The notes: generated by a model from the letters alone, not told the origin. A stretch of 64,000 nt of DNA from CAZGUX01 sp964529305 (GCA_964529305.1 CAZGUX010000186.1:1-64000); one strand, 5' to 3'; counted from the first letter of the stretch, positions 34,276 to 43,949 are shown. Numbers and translations are program-made.

Positions 34276-36462
34276 TTAAAAGCGAAATGGCGTCCGTACG
34301 ACGCGGTCGTATTCGGGTTCGATCACATAAACTCCCGAGCGCGGACCGGCGGGAGCCCCCTTGCCGTCGGTCTCATGCAGTCCGATCACGCGATAGCACA
34401 CAAAGTGGCGCCATCGCCCCTCGAGGAAAACGTTCTGCCCAACGGCATGGTCGCAAAACGGTGAATCCGGCTCATTGGGATATGAGCGAACACGGCGCTC
34501 GTCGTGCACCACCCAGGGTTCCATGAAATGCTTCCCGCGCAACGGATACGCGTACAGGGGATTGCGCAGCAGGCCGGGGCCGGGATTGCTGATCTGATAG
34601 AGCGAGCCGTCCAATCCCTGATTCAGCGTCTGCGGCGAATTGTAGTTATAGTGATCGAAAACAAAGGTGAAGTTGAGTCCGTCCTTCGAGGAATAGACAC
34701 GCCCTTTCACGTCGTAGCCCCGAGTGTACACCAGGAAGCCGGACCCGGTGTTCTGAATCGACGCTTCCGTTTCCAGCCAGCGGTAGACCCGGTTCTGCTT
34801 CCAAACCTCGGGCGCCTTCGCGTTCAGGAAAGGCTTTCCCGCCTTCGAAGCCTTCCACTCTTTCCCGTCATAGTCCAGGCGGATGACCACCACGTAGGTT
34901 CCGTCGTCGGCAGCAAACGGGCACAGAAATCCGGCGTCTTGCGGCGCGCAGTTCGACAGTCCGACGCGGCCGACGGAAACGCCCGCCAACTGGAAGATCA
35001 ACTCGCGCTTCGATACTTTGATGGATCGGCCGTCCGCCTTGATCTGGATGAACTCGATATCCCGATCGTTTCTGCCGGCCTCCGGATGTCCGTTGCTGCG
35101 GTCGGGAAGGAACGTGAGCGTCCCCGAGAACAAAAACCCCGTGCCGGCGGCCGGATGCGGCTTTCCATCGGGCAGCTTTGCGCCGATCGGGACGAATCCC
35201 CCCAGCGTAGGGAAGCGGCCCTGAACCGCCGGCTTTCCGTTCGATTTCAACTTGTAGTTGACATCGTACCGATTAATCGGAATGGCGTTCTGTTCGTCGA
35301 TGTCCTCCAGCCTGCTGAACACGAACGCATCGTTGCCGATCTCGAAGTCGTGGCCTCCTTCCTCGCGGATGCTCGCGACCATAAAGCATCGTTCCCGGTC
35401 GAGTTGGTAGATGTGGCCCACCTCGTAGACCGCCGGCCGCAGAGCTTCCTTGGGAGGATTCGCCATCCTGCCGAGAACCTTTCCGTGCCGGATCACCCGC
35501 ACCGGGCTGTAGCCGGTGATCCCGGGCTCGACTTCACTCTTCGTGGTATCGAGTTCGCGTACGACGATCGCGCGCAGATCGTCCAGGATCTGCCGCCGTT
35601 CCTGGTCGCTCGGATCCTTCAAGAATCCCCAGATGGTGGAAACGTCGCCGCCCGCGACCGGATGGGAAAAGCGTTGGTACAGCGCATCCAGCTTCCAGTT
35701 GGCGATCTCCGCCCCAAGCTCGCCGAGAATCGCCAGCGTCATCACGTAGTTCCCGTAGACGTTGGGATGGATGCCGTCCGGCCCGACCGGACGTCCCCAG
35801 CCTTTGCCTTGCAGATAGTCGTGCGCGGCGTCCATGATGCGATTCATATCGATCACACGGATGCCGAGTTCGGCGGCCTCGTCGCGGATCGCGTCGTTGC
35901 CCGTCCGGCCAACCATGTCGAGCTTCGCATCCCACTTGCACGTTGCGCACACCGGGTCGTAGTCGAACATCGTCATGAAGACGATGTGGCTGCGGTCCAC
36001 CACGTCCTGGATGCTCCGCACCATATCGCCGAGCGAACGCCGGTACTGAAGATAGAGATCTTTCTTCCACGGCCACGGAGCGGGGTGAATGCCTCCGTCA
36101 ATCTGGCCGGCATCCTCATAAATCAACCAGTCGCCGGTCGCGATCCTGCCGTCCTTGATCGAGGCGTTCAGTTCGGCGGCCAGCGTGTCCACCGTCTTTG
36201 CGGAACCGTCGGGGTTCAACCCTTTCCACACATTGGGAACATGCTGGAAGCCGGGGCCGCGGGCGGCATTCGCCTTCAGCAAAATGGCGCCGATCCCGGG
36301 AATCGTCCGCAGCGGCGATGGATCCGTGTAGTTGCCGAAGCCGTATCCCTGCGCGATGCTGTCGCCCTTCAACAGGATCGTCTGGTTGGGAAGTACCTGG
36401 AAGCGCTGTGCGCCGGAGACGCACGCCGCCAACAGAAGGAGAGCGGGAATCATCAATCTCAT
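34276..36462 (-). CDS. Secreted SGNH/GDSL hydrolase with large C-terminal domain
   Basis: 728 residues. The signal peptide is MRLMIPALLLLAACVSG; the Cys in LLLAACVSGA might also be a lipobox. The first ~250 residues form an SGNH esterase domain: block I ILLKGDSIAQGYG gives the catalytic Ser, and block V DGIHPNVYGNYV gives the Asp/His pair. This fold removes acetyl or other acyl groups from sugars. The remaining ~450 residues contain propeller-like segments (GFLVYTRGYDVKGRVYSSKDGLNFTF) resembling secreted glycosidase-like proteins. It precedes the TonB receptor by about 45 bases in the same direction and is probably the first gene of this operon. Confidence 0.8.
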   Translation of the reverse strand: MRLMIPALLLLAACVSGAQRFQVLPNQTILLKGDSIAQGYGFGNYTDPSPLRTIPGIGAILLKANAARGPGFQHVPNVWKGLNPDGSAKTVDTLAAELNASIKDGRIATGDWLIYEDAGQIDGGIHPAPWPWKKDLYLQYRRSLGDMVRSIQDVVDRSHIVFMTMFDYDPVCATCKWDAKLDMVGRTGNDAIRDEAAELGIRVIDMNRIMDAAHDYLQGKGWGRPVGPDGIHPNVYGNYVMTLAILGELGAEIANWKLDALYQRFSHPVAGGDVSTIWGFLKDPSDQERRQILDDLRAIVVRELDTTKSEVEPGITGYSPVRVIRHGKVLGRMANPPKEALRPAVYEVGHIYQLDRERCFMVASIREEGGHDFEIGNDAFVFSRLEDIDEQNAIPINRYDVNYKLKSNGKPAVQGRFPTLGGFVPIGAKLPDGKPHPAAGTGFLFSGTLTFLPDRSNGHPEAGRNDRDIEFIQIKADGRSIKVSKRELIFQLAGVSVGRVGLSNCAPQDAGFLCPFAADDGTYVVVIRLDYDGKEWKASKAGKPFLNAKAPEVWKQNRVYRWLETEASIQNTGSGFLVYTRGYDVKGRVYSSKDGLNFTFVFDHYNYNSPQTLNQGLDGSLYQISNPGPGLLRNPLYAYPLRGKHFMEPWVVHDERRVRSYPNEPDSPFCDHAVGQNVFLEGRWRHFVCYRVIGLHETDGKGAPAGPRSGVYVIEPEYDRVVRTPFRF

Positions 36463-36814
36463 GGCATCCCGCTGTACTGGAGCAGTGGCTTCAGGGCGTC
36501 CGGAAGCCGTTCAGAGCAGTCCCTACTTCCTCGAGCACGTTTGTTCGCACATAGTTCCGGATCACTCCTTCCAGGTAAACAAAATCCGTCCTCCGGAAAC
36601 AGGCTCTTCTTCTTGTCCATCGCAACCCTTCGCAGGGCGATTATATGCCAACTCTGGTCTGACGAGTCCGCGGGTCGCGTTGGAGGGATCACGTCAACGG
36701 CGATGAGGATCGCTCTACGCCGCTCTCTCTTTCGCGCCCAGCAGCACAGCCGCCGAATGCCGGCTCAGCGTCTCCAGCAACCGGGGAAGGGGGAAAAGGG
36801 TCAGCCTGATCTGA
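36463..36814. other. Intergenic region upstream of the SGNH-TonB operon
   Basis: A perfect TATAAT is present on the minus strand at 36645-36640, without an evident -35; it would give a leader of about 170 bases for the leftward operon. A short minus-strand frame (ATG 36620 to stop 36459) overlaps the next start by ATGA, but its composition is unconvincing and I do not call it a gene. Confidence 0.4.
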
Positions 36815-37070
36815 GCGGTTTTCTTGAAGGCCGTCGTTGAAAACCTGAAGTTGGAAGTAGCGGCCAAGATCACTCGGGATTTCAACCTCCGGTGAGCCGC
36901 GAGGAGCAGGTTGTGACCGTCGAAGCGAACGGCATTCAGATCAACACCGTTGACGCGGCGGTCAGCACTGTCGTCAACAGGCAGTTTGTGGAGAACATGC
37001 CGCTCAATGGGCGAAGTTTTCAGTCCCTGTTGACTCTGGCGCCCGGCGTGACCGCGGTTGTTTCACGCCG
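36815..37070 (+). pseudogene. Frameshifted relic of an Oar-like TonB receptor (regulatory/plug junction)
   Basis: Two reading frames must be joined. Frame one (about 36815-36886) reads AVVENLKLEVAAKITRDFNLR; frame two (from about 36889) continues REEQVVTVEANGIQINTVD and FVENMPLNGRSFQSLLTLAPGV. Together these follow the standard order of the receptor family between the carboxypeptidase-regulatory domain and the plug. A stop in each frame and loss of the remaining ~900 residues show it is dead. It differs clearly from the intact receptor nearby (which has ITDLPLNGRNVLSLL), so it is not a simple duplicate. Confidence 0.75.
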
Positions 37071-37150
37071 GGGCCAGGGCCAGCGATTCGACTGGTACCG
37101 CCAAGCCGAACCAGTCACGTCACCAGTCGTGCCGCCGCGACCGGACTCCA

Positions 37151-38599
37151 CTACGATCCGTCGTTGTGCTGGCTGACCGTCGCGCCGTCCGTGTCCTTCA
37201 ATTCACGGAAGATCATCGCCGAGACCACGGTCAATCCGCCTAGCGCCAGAAAGGCTTTGTGAATCCCCTCAATCAATTCGGGTGCGCCGGTCTGAAATCG
37301 ATCGGGCATGAAGAAAGCCGTCGTCAACGACGCAGCCGCCACCCCAAAACTGATGGACATCTGCTGCATGGTGCTGGCGATGGTGCTGGCGCTGCTGGCC
37401 TGCTCCCCGGTGACGTCCGCGTACGCCAGCGTATTCATGCTCGTGTACTGCAGCGAAGTGAAAAACCCGAAGACAAACGCTTGCGCGACAATCAGCCACA
37501 CGGGCGTCCCGGGGCCGATGGTCGCGAACAGACCGATCAGCGCGCCCAGAATCACGGTATTGGAGATCAGGACCCGGCGGTATCCCCAGCGCCTGAGGAT
37601 GCCTGGTACCACCAGTTTCAGGCCCATGCTGGCCACCGCCTGCGGCATCATGAGCAGGCCGCTCTGAATCGGAGTGAACCCGAGTCCCACCTGGTACAGG
37701 AGCGGAAAAAGGAAAGGAATTCCGCCGATGCCCAGCCTCGTGACGAAGCTTCCGCTGACCGATGAACGGAACGTGCGGATGCCAAACACCGCCAGCCGCA
37801 GCAGGGGAAATTCGGTACGGGATGTCCGCAGGCCATAACCCGCCAGACAAACCAGGGAAATCGCCAGCAAGCCCAGCATCGCGTGTCCACTCAGCATGTG
37901 CTCGCCGAACACCTCCAGCACATACGAGAGCAGTGAAATGCCGCCGCCGAACAGAATTAGTCCCACGATATCGAGCGGGTGAGAATGATCCTCGCGGTAG
38001 TCCGGAAGGTGCCGGAATACCAGGTACAAGCCCAGCAGGCCGATCGGAATATTGACAAAGAAGGCCAGGCTCCAATGAAAATACGCGACAATCAAACCGC
38101 CGGCGATCGGCCCGAGCATGGGTCCGATGAGTCCGGGTATGGCGACGAAACTCATGGCGCGGATCAGTTCCGGCTTGTCGAAGGTGCGCACCATCGTCAG
38201 CCGCCCGACGGGCAACATCATCGCTCCGCCGCAGCCCTGCAGGATACGGCATGCGACCAGAAGATGAATGTCGCTCGACAGGCCGCAGAGAAACGAACCC
38301 AGGGTGAAGAGGCCGATGGCTGACGAGAAGACGCGCCGGGTTCCAAAGCGATCGGCCATCCAACCGCTCACCGGAATGAACACCGCCAGGCTCAAGGTGT
38401 AGCTCGACAGCACCGCCTTCATGCTGAGGGGTACGACGGCGAGTTCCTTCGCGATCGCGGGGACGGCGGTGTTCAGGATCGTCGTGTCGAGCGACTCCAT
38501 GAAGAAGGCCACGGCCACCAGCCAGGGCAGCAGCCGCTTCACCGATTCGCCGGGAGTTGTCTGTTGATCGGAAGCGATGAAGGAATCGGGGGAACTCAT
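37151..38599 (-). CDS. MFS drug exporter of the DHA2 (EmrB/QacA) family
   Basis: 482 residues with about 14 membrane helices. FMESLDTTILNTAVPAIA is the DHA2 motif with the membrane-buried acidic residue; GWMADRFGTRRVF is the MFS motif A loop, and GGAMMLPVGRLTM and GPMLGPIAGGLIV match motifs B and C. It exports cationic drugs or metabolites with proton antiport. No membrane-fusion partner (EmrA) or regulator is adjacent, so the substrate is open. Confidence 0.9.
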   Translation of the reverse strand: MSSPDSFIASDQQTTPGESVKRLLPWLVAVAFFMESLDTTILNTAVPAIAKELAVVPLSMKAVLSSYTLSLAVFIPVSGWMADRFGTRRVFSSAIGLFTLGSFLCGLSSDIHLLVACRILQGCGGAMMLPVGRLTMVRTFDKPELIRAMSFVAIPGLIGPMLGPIAGGLIVAYFHWSLAFFVNIPIGLLGLYLVFRHLPDYREDHSHPLDIVGLILFGGGISLLSYVLEVFGEHMLSGHAMLGLLAISLVCLAGYGLRTSRTEFPLLRLAVFGIRTFRSSVSGSFVTRLGIGGIPFLFPLLYQVGLGFTPIQSGLLMMPQAVASMGLKLVVPGILRRWGYRRVLISNTVILGALIGLFATIGPGTPVWLIVAQAFVFGFFTSLQYTSMNTLAYADVTGEQASSASTIASTMQQMSISFGVAAASLTTAFFMPDRFQTGAPELIEGIHKAFLALGGLTVVSAMIFRELKDTDGATVSQHNDGS

Positions 38600-38800
38600 A
38601 CCTGGAACCGACCGGTCTCCTCTGAGTTTCGCTCAGGTCAAGTGCAGACGATCCGCACCGCCACGGTGCGGGGGTCCTTCCTCGAGCTGGCTGGATTTGA
38701 GTAGAGAGGACGGAAAGCCGGAACCGCGTTCGACGGCCCCTGCCCGGTAAGGCTTGTCGGACGCGGACCCGGAACCAGCGGAGGGAAATCGCGTGGCGGG

Positions 38801-38809
38801 TGCTATACT
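38801..38809 (+). promoter_or_regulatory. Extended -10 promoter candidate of the flippase-GT2 operon
   Basis: TG-C-TATACT at 38801-38809 is an extended -10 element with a 5/6 core. The flippase start ATG 38840 lies 30 bases downstream. No clear -35 is seen, as is common for extended -10 promoters. Confidence 0.45.
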
Positions 38810-38839
38810 GATCGTTCTCGCCCCGGCCCCACCTACCTC

Positions 38840-40384
38840 ATGCCAGAGTCGCCCGACGAGGTCCAGCCGCCCCGAAGTTTTGTCAGCAATGTCCTTTGGA
38901 CCTGGGTGGGGGCCGCGGCCAATATCGCCTCGGCACTCGTGCTTTCGCCGTATGTGATCCGGAAGTTGGGTCCGGATGGGTATGGCCTGTGGATTTTGCT
39001 GTTCTCCGTTCTCGGCTATTACGGTCTGGTGGACTTGGGATTTCGGCAGGCGCTGGTCTACTTCACGGCGCATTTTCGGGCGCTGGGCCAATATTCCAAG
39101 ATCAACGATTTTCTCTCGACGATCTTCGTCTATTACACTCTGGCCGGCCTGGTCCTTACACTGGTCGCGTTGCTGCTCTCCGCCGAGGCGGCGCGCGTGT
39201 TCCGGGTCCCGCCGGCTTACTTGCGAGATTTCTCGCTGCTGATCATGCTGACCGGGGTCAACTGGACTCTCGGAGCGAGCCCGTGCGCCGTGGCGGTCGA
39301 AGCGTTTCAGCGGTTCGACCTGGGTCACAAAGTGTACGTGTTGACGGTCGTGCTCCGCCTGGCAGGGTCCTTCCTCGTGCTGGAACTGGGGTACGGCCTG
39401 GTCGGGCTGGGACTGAACTACCTGGTCATCCAGGCGCTTGGCTTCGTTCTCGCATACCTCCTGGTGCGGCGGATCTTTCCCGGATTCGAGCTCTCGCTAT
39501 CTCGAGCCAGACTTTCCACCCTCCGGGAAATGTGGTCCTACGGGCGGCACTCCTTTGCCGTCGGAATCGGACAACAGTTGACGGCGCAGACCCCGCAGAT
39601 CCTGCTCGGAGCGTTGCGCTCCCCCGCCGACGTTGGATTCTTCGGCCTTCCGCAGAGAATGTTGCAGACCATCTCGGATCTGGTGATCCGGGCTGGGTCG
39701 GTCACCATGACGAAGGCCACTCAGTTGGTCGCGCAGGAACGGCGGGAGTCGGTCATTGAGTTGGGCATCGTCCTCAACCGCTACTGCTTCGCGTTGATGA
39801 TGCCGGTTGTGCTGTTCGTTTTGAATCACGAATACGTCCATCGTTTGATTCTGCTGTGGGTGGGTCCCGAATACGCGCGGATGAGCACACCGCTGGTTCC
39901 GGTCTTCGTCGTCGGCAACGCACTGGTTATCGGAGGCCAGTTCAACTCGGCCGCCATCCTGTACAGCCTGCGCATGAACAAGCAATATGGGAGGATCCTG
40001 TTCCTGGAGGGCGTGGTGGCGTTGGCGGGAATCCTCCTGGTTCACCGCCGCTTCGGAATCCTGGGGGCGGCCCTGGCCGTCACGGTTCCGATGATCCTGC
40101 TCCGCGGCTTGACGGCGGCGGTCCTGGTATGCCGCGGGCTGAGCTTCCCTTTGCTTCGATACCTCTCCGGCATCTACCTGCGGCCGCTGCTGGCGGCGCT
40201 CCCGGTGTACCTCGTGATGCTGGCCGTTCAGCGCCTCGTCCTGCCCGGACGAAACTGGGCGGAACTGATCGGCGGCGGAGTGACCGGCACGGCTCTCTAT
40301 CTTGGGCTGTGCTACTTCTTCTGCCTCGAGCCCGCGCATCGGCAGCGTTTGGAAGGAGCGGTTTTCCGCCTTCGCGACGTGTAG
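38840..40384 (+). CDS. Wzx-type polysaccharide flippase (MATE/PST superfamily)
   Basis: 514 residues with about 14 hydrophobic helices. The N-terminus NVLWTWVGAAANIASALVLSPYVIRKLGPDGYGLW is the hallmark of O-antigen/exopolysaccharide flippases that move undecaprenyl-linked repeat units across the inner membrane. The GT2 gene follows after 26 bases. The two are likely co-transcribed and contribute to surface glycan assembly; a full polysaccharide cluster is not present. Confidence 0.88.
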   Translation: MPESPDEVQPPRSFVSNVLWTWVGAAANIASALVLSPYVIRKLGPDGYGLWILLFSVLGYYGLVDLGFRQALVYFTAHFRALGQYSKINDFLSTIFVYYTLAGLVLTLVALLLSAEAARVFRVPPAYLRDFSLLIMLTGVNWTLGASPCAVAVEAFQRFDLGHKVYVLTVVLRLAGSFLVLELGYGLVGLGLNYLVIQALGFVLAYLLVRRIFPGFELSLSRARLSTLREMWSYGRHSFAVGIGQQLTAQTPQILLGALRSPADVGFFGLPQRMLQTISDLVIRAGSVTMTKATQLVAQERRESVIELGIVLNRYCFALMMPVVLFVLNHEYVHRLILLWVGPEYARMSTPLVPVFVVGNALVIGGQFNSAAILYSLRMNKQYGRILFLEGVVALAGILLVHRRFGILGAALAVTVPMILLRGLTAAVLVCRGLSFPLLRYLSGIYLRPLLAALPVYLVMLAVQRLVLPGRNWAELIGGGVTGTALYLGLCYFFCLEPAHRQRLEGAVFRLRDV

Positions 40385-40410
40385 AATAGAAATCGATCTG
40401 CTCTGAACCA

Positions 40411-41364
40411 ATGCCCGATCTGGTCTGTGCCATCGTTCCTACTTTTAACCGAAGGGAAATGGTGTGCGAAAGCATCGGCGGGCTGGTTGCCCAGACCCGG
40501 CCGCTTGATGCGATCCTCGTCATCGACAGCCGGTCGACTGACGGCACGTACGAGGCAGTGGGGCGCCGCTTTCCGGGCGTTCGCATCCTGCGCCTCGACG
40601 AGAACCGAGGTAGCGCCGGTGGGTTTGCCGAGGGCGCGCGGTGGGCGTACGAGAACGGCTTTGACTGGATCTGGTTTATCGACGATGATTCGCGTGTCGC
40701 GGACAACTGTCTCGAGGCTCTTCTGGCGGCGCATTCCGACTCCGCCGGCGGTACTTCTTCGGTGTACGGACCGGTGCGGTACTGGAACGACGACAGGACC
40801 TTCGCCGGCCTGCCCGCGGCCTCCTGGGACATGACGCGGCTCTGGGTGGGCCCCGACGAAGCCCGCACCCCCGTGACCACGGTCTATCGCACGCCCGAAG
40901 AGTTGCCGGAAGTGACCGAGGTGCGCGATCTGGCCTTCGAGGGAATGCTGGTCCCTCGCCGGGCCGTCGAACTAGCGGGCTACCCGGCGCCAGGCTTCTT
41001 CACACAGGCTGACGACACGGATTTGTGTTTCCGGTTTCTGGCGGCTGGATTCCGGCTGAAGCTGGTAGCGCGCGCGCACATTTTCCGGCTGATCCGGACC
41101 GATCAGGTTCGCCTCTCGCCGGCGAAGGCGCGCTTTGTGGTTCGCAACCGCATCTGGCTGAACCGCTTGTACGGAAAATCCTGGAAGGTGCGGGTAGTGC
41201 GAAGCTGGCTGTGGGCTTTGCGCTTCTTTCTGCCGAGCGTTCTGCGCCTCCGCTTCCTCTACGAACGGCCCTTCTTCGCGGCCATGTTTCTAGCGGTTCG
41301 GGAGGGGCTCTTCGACGATCCGCCCGTCCCGCCTCCACGTCCGGCGCCAGGCCGCGCGACCTAG
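40411..41364 (+). CDS. Family 2 glycosyltransferase (GlfT2-like)
   Basis: 317 residues with a GT-A fold. IVPTFNRREMVCESIGGLVAQT opens the nucleotide-binding domain, WIWFIDDDSRVA contains the DxD metal motif, and GFFTQADDTDLCFRF supplies the acceptor-side acidic residues. The layout (ENRGSAGGFAEGARWAYE) recalls galactofuranosyl- and rhamnosyltransferases of this family. A cytoplasmic enzyme, probably peripheral at the membrane via the C-terminal Arg-rich helices. It is the second gene after the flippase. Confidence 0.88.
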   Translation: MPDLVCAIVPTFNRREMVCESIGGLVAQTRPLDAILVIDSRSTDGTYEAVGRRFPGVRILRLDENRGSAGGFAEGARWAYENGFDWIWFIDDDSRVADNCLEALLAAHSDSAGGTSSVYGPVRYWNDDRTFAGLPAASWDMTRLWVGPDEARTPVTTVYRTPEELPEVTEVRDLAFEGMLVPRRAVELAGYPAPGFFTQADDTDLCFRFLAAGFRLKLVARAHIFRLIRTDQVRLSPAKARFVVRNRIWLNRLYGKSWKVRVVRSWLWALRFFLPSVLRLRFLYERPFFAAMFLAVREGLFDDPPVPPPRPAPGRAT

Positions 41365-41490
41365 GTTTCCGTCACCTGCCGTCAACCGCGAGACATGCCG
41401 GAGGGTGGAAGCGGAGGCAGTGGAGTCGCGTTTCGCAGCGGGCAAGTAAGAATCTGCGCGCTGGCGAGCTGACAACTCAGCAACCGGTTA

Positions 41491-42309
41491 TCAACGCCTC
41501 CGAATGATCAGCAAATTGTTGTCGTACGTACTTATTGAGTCCGGCAGTTCTACCAAGGCGACCTCATAATTCTGGAACCGTTTCGAGTACACCGTTTCCA
41601 ACTGGGCGCGCCATTTCTCAATCGTGTCTCCACGAATGTCTTCGACCACGTAGACTCCACCCCGACGAAGGTACTGCAACGATCCTTCCAAGAACGAAAG
41701 GTTGCCTTCCAGGGTGTGCAGTCCGTCATCAATGATGATGTCCATGCCACACCGCAGGTCAGGATGCGACCAGAGATCAGCTATTGCGACACGGTCAAGC
41801 TGGTCGCAGTAGAAAGTCTTAATGCGATCGTCTTCGAACAGAACGTCACGATCGATGTCCGCGCCGTATACCAGTGCATTTGGGAACAGTTCGCGCCATC
41901 CGCGCAGAGACGCTCCAGGCCGCCCGGCTTCTCCCATGTTGCAAGCGAACTTTGGATTGTTAGTGCCCAAACCGAGCTCGAAGATTCGCAATTGCCGATC
42001 GCGGAGCCCACGGAAAAGCTCAGAATAGACCGTCGTGTAGTTGTGCCACCCGTGACCCTTGTCACTGCCGTGCCAGGTCATGACACGGCACATCTCCGTT
42101 GGGGCTATCACGTTGACACGGCGAAGCCGATCTACAAGCTCAGATGTGCAGCCCCTCGGAAACTCCTGAACCTTTGGGGTACGTCGGTGGAAGAAGGAGG
42201 AGACCTGGCGAGGCAGATAGAAGCGGCCGTGCCACCAGCAGGAGCGCACGTATTGATAGGCTCGAGGTGACAGTCTTCGCCTAAGCACGTCACGCGCGGC
42301 TACTATCAT
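41491..42309 (-). CDS. Class I SAM-dependent methyltransferase-like protein
   Basis: 272 residues. The central part matches the cephalosporin-hydroxylase/macrocin-type methyltransferase layout: IFELGLGTNN for SAM motif I, GASLRGWRELFPNALVYGADIDRD for motif II, then MDIIIDDGLHTLEGNLSFLEGSLQYLRRGGVYVVEDI. Such enzymes often modify sugars of surface glycans or secondary metabolites, fitting the neighbouring flippase and GT2. By eye the DNA is clearly poorer in G+C than its surroundings, which suggests recent acquisition. TATACT at 42330-42325 is a possible -10 box for the gene. Confidence 0.75.
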   Translation of the reverse strand: MIVAARDVLRRRLSPRAYQYVRSCWWHGRFYLPRQVSSFFHRRTPKVQEFPRGCTSELVDRLRRVNVIAPTEMCRVMTWHGSDKGHGWHNYTTVYSELFRGLRDRQLRIFELGLGTNNPKFACNMGEAGRPGASLRGWRELFPNALVYGADIDRDVLFEDDRIKTFYCDQLDRVAIADLWSHPDLRCGMDIIIDDGLHTLEGNLSFLEGSLQYLRRGGVYVVEDIRGDTIEKWRAQLETVYSKRFQNYEVALVELPDSISTYDNNLLIIRRR

Positions 42310-42418
42310 CTACTCGCTCCAATGAGTATAGTCTATTCGAAGGCATTACCGCTCGGAATGCGCACCCCGGCGCCCAGCGCCACTCGGGTTTGGAAACTGC
42401 GGAAGGCGGATGTGAATA

Positions 42419-43852
42419 TCAGGACCGGCCAGGTTGCCCCACAGCCCGTATGGGTTCTCCCGCAGCCGCGCCTTCCACGAGCTTGCCCGATCGGAGGGTG
42501 ACGACCCCATTCACCACCACATGCTCGATTCCCGCTGAGTATTGGGCAGGAACCTGGTATGTCGCCCGATCGATCACCGTCGCCGGATCGAAGACCACCA
42601 GATCGGCATCGGCGCCGACCTGAACGCGGCCCTTCTTCTTCATGCGGGGAATCCGTGCCGACAGCCGGTTGGCGGGAAGGAGCGTCATCTTCTTCAGCGC
42701 CAGCATCAGGTCAAGAGTTTTCTGGTCCCGAACGTAGTGGCCGAGCACGCGGGCATAGGTGCCCCAGGTTCGGGGGTGGGCTTTGCCGTTGGTCAACCAC
42801 ATGCCGTCGCTGGCGACCATGACCATCGGATCGGCGACGAGCTTCCGGACGGATTCCTCGCTATAGCTCGGCGGGCTGATAATGAGTCCGCCGCTGGGTT
42901 TGTATTTTGCGAACGTCTTGCGAGTCAGGTTCTCGCCGGTCTCCACCCAGGTGTACTGGGCAATCTCTTCGTCCGGCATCTTCTGCCAATCGTCAAAGGC
43001 GTGGGAGTCGATGGTGGTCGAACCCCGGTTGTACGGATAGCTTTCCGTGGTGACATCTATCCCCGTGGCCTGCGCCGCGCGGATGCGGGCAAGGTACTCG
43101 GAGCCACGATCCTGGCCGGTACTATTCAAGTGCACGACGTGGAGTTGCGTGCCGTGACGTTGGGCGGGCGTAAGAACTTCTTCCAGGTTGCCGATATCCG
43201 TGCGATTCGTCCGGAGATGGACGTACGCGGCGGCGTTGTGCGCTTTTGCCACGCGAAAGACCGAGTCGAGTTCCTCCGCCGTGGTCCCGGGCGTGTAGGC
43301 GATGAGCATGCCGATTCCGACCGCGCCCTGAGCCAGCCCGTTCGACAGCCGCTGCGCCAGACCCTGGATCTGCTGGGCGGTCGCGGGCTGCACTGCCCAA
43401 TCCCCGGACAGGCGCGACACCAACAGCTTGCCTCCCATGGCGAGCCGGCGCTGGTCGGGATGAGAGACGGCCGCGCCGAAGTTGAGGAGGGTCTTGCCTT
43501 CACGTTCCGCGTACCAGGCCGCGACATCCTCGACGCCGAGTTCCAACTCGAGCGCGGAGGTTACGCCGTCGTGGATCTTGGCACGATACACCTCCGCGCT
43601 GTCCCCGTGTTGATGGAGATCGATGAAGCCTGGAGAGACGACTTTTCCGCGGGCGTCGAGAACTTGCCTTCCGGAGAGGTCGCTCCCGGTGATCACGGCG
43701 ATGCGGCTGCCCTCAATACCGATGTTGCGAACGGCAGCGAGTCCCGTTTCGGGATCCATCACGCGGCCCCCACGGATCACCACGTCATACGTCACCGGGC
43801 TGCATGAGGAAAGCGCCAGCACGGCGAGCAGCGGCAGGAAAGTGTTCTTCAT
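42419..43852 (-). CDS. D-aminoacylase-like amidohydrolase lipoprotein
   Basis: 477 residues. The N-terminus FLPLLAVLALSSCSP carries a lipobox with Cys17, so it is probably lipid-anchored. The amidohydrolase barrel opens with VVSPGFIDLHQHGD, the HxH metal motif of N-acyl-D-amino-acid deacylases; LHVVHLN supplies later His ligands and VMVASDGMW the catalytic Asp. The flanking beta-sandwich (YDVVIRGGRVMDPETGL, VGADADLVVFDPATV) is typical. It may recycle D-amino acids from peptidoglycan or peptides. Confidence 0.88.
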   Translation of the reverse strand: MKNTFLPLLAVLALSSCSPVTYDVVIRGGRVMDPETGLAAVRNIGIEGSRIAVITGSDLSGRQVLDARGKVVSPGFIDLHQHGDSAEVYRAKIHDGVTSALELELGVEDVAAWYAEREGKTLLNFGAAVSHPDQRRLAMGGKLLVSRLSGDWAVQPATAQQIQGLAQRLSNGLAQGAVGIGMLIAYTPGTTAEELDSVFRVAKAHNAAAYVHLRTNRTDIGNLEEVLTPAQRHGTQLHVVHLNSTGQDRGSEYLARIRAAQATGIDVTTESYPYNRGSTTIDSHAFDDWQKMPDEEIAQYTWVETGENLTRKTFAKYKPSGGLIISPPSYSEESVRKLVADPMVMVASDGMWLTNGKAHPRTWGTYARVLGHYVRDQKTLDLMLALKKMTLLPANRLSARIPRMKKKGRVQVGADADLVVFDPATVIDRATYQVPAQYSAGIEHVVVNGVVTLRSGKLVEGAAAGEPIRAVGQPGRS

Positions 43853-43949
43853 AGGCGGTCGACTCTAGAGGATATCGTGTTCGGACTCGGCTCGTCCGGG
43901 CAGCCGCCAGTGTGCGAAGCCCGATGAAGTCCTTCCAACCGGCGCCGCG

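Noticed and set aside
36459..36620. Possible 53-residue minus-strand protein upstream of the SGNH gene
   Set aside because: It overlaps the next start as ATGA, but composition is unconvincing, no ribosome site was seen and nothing suggests homology.
34504..36840. 778-codon plus-strand open frame
   Set aside because: Antisense to the SGNH hydrolase, no recognisable motif; the minus-strand gene has catalytic blocks and a signal peptide.
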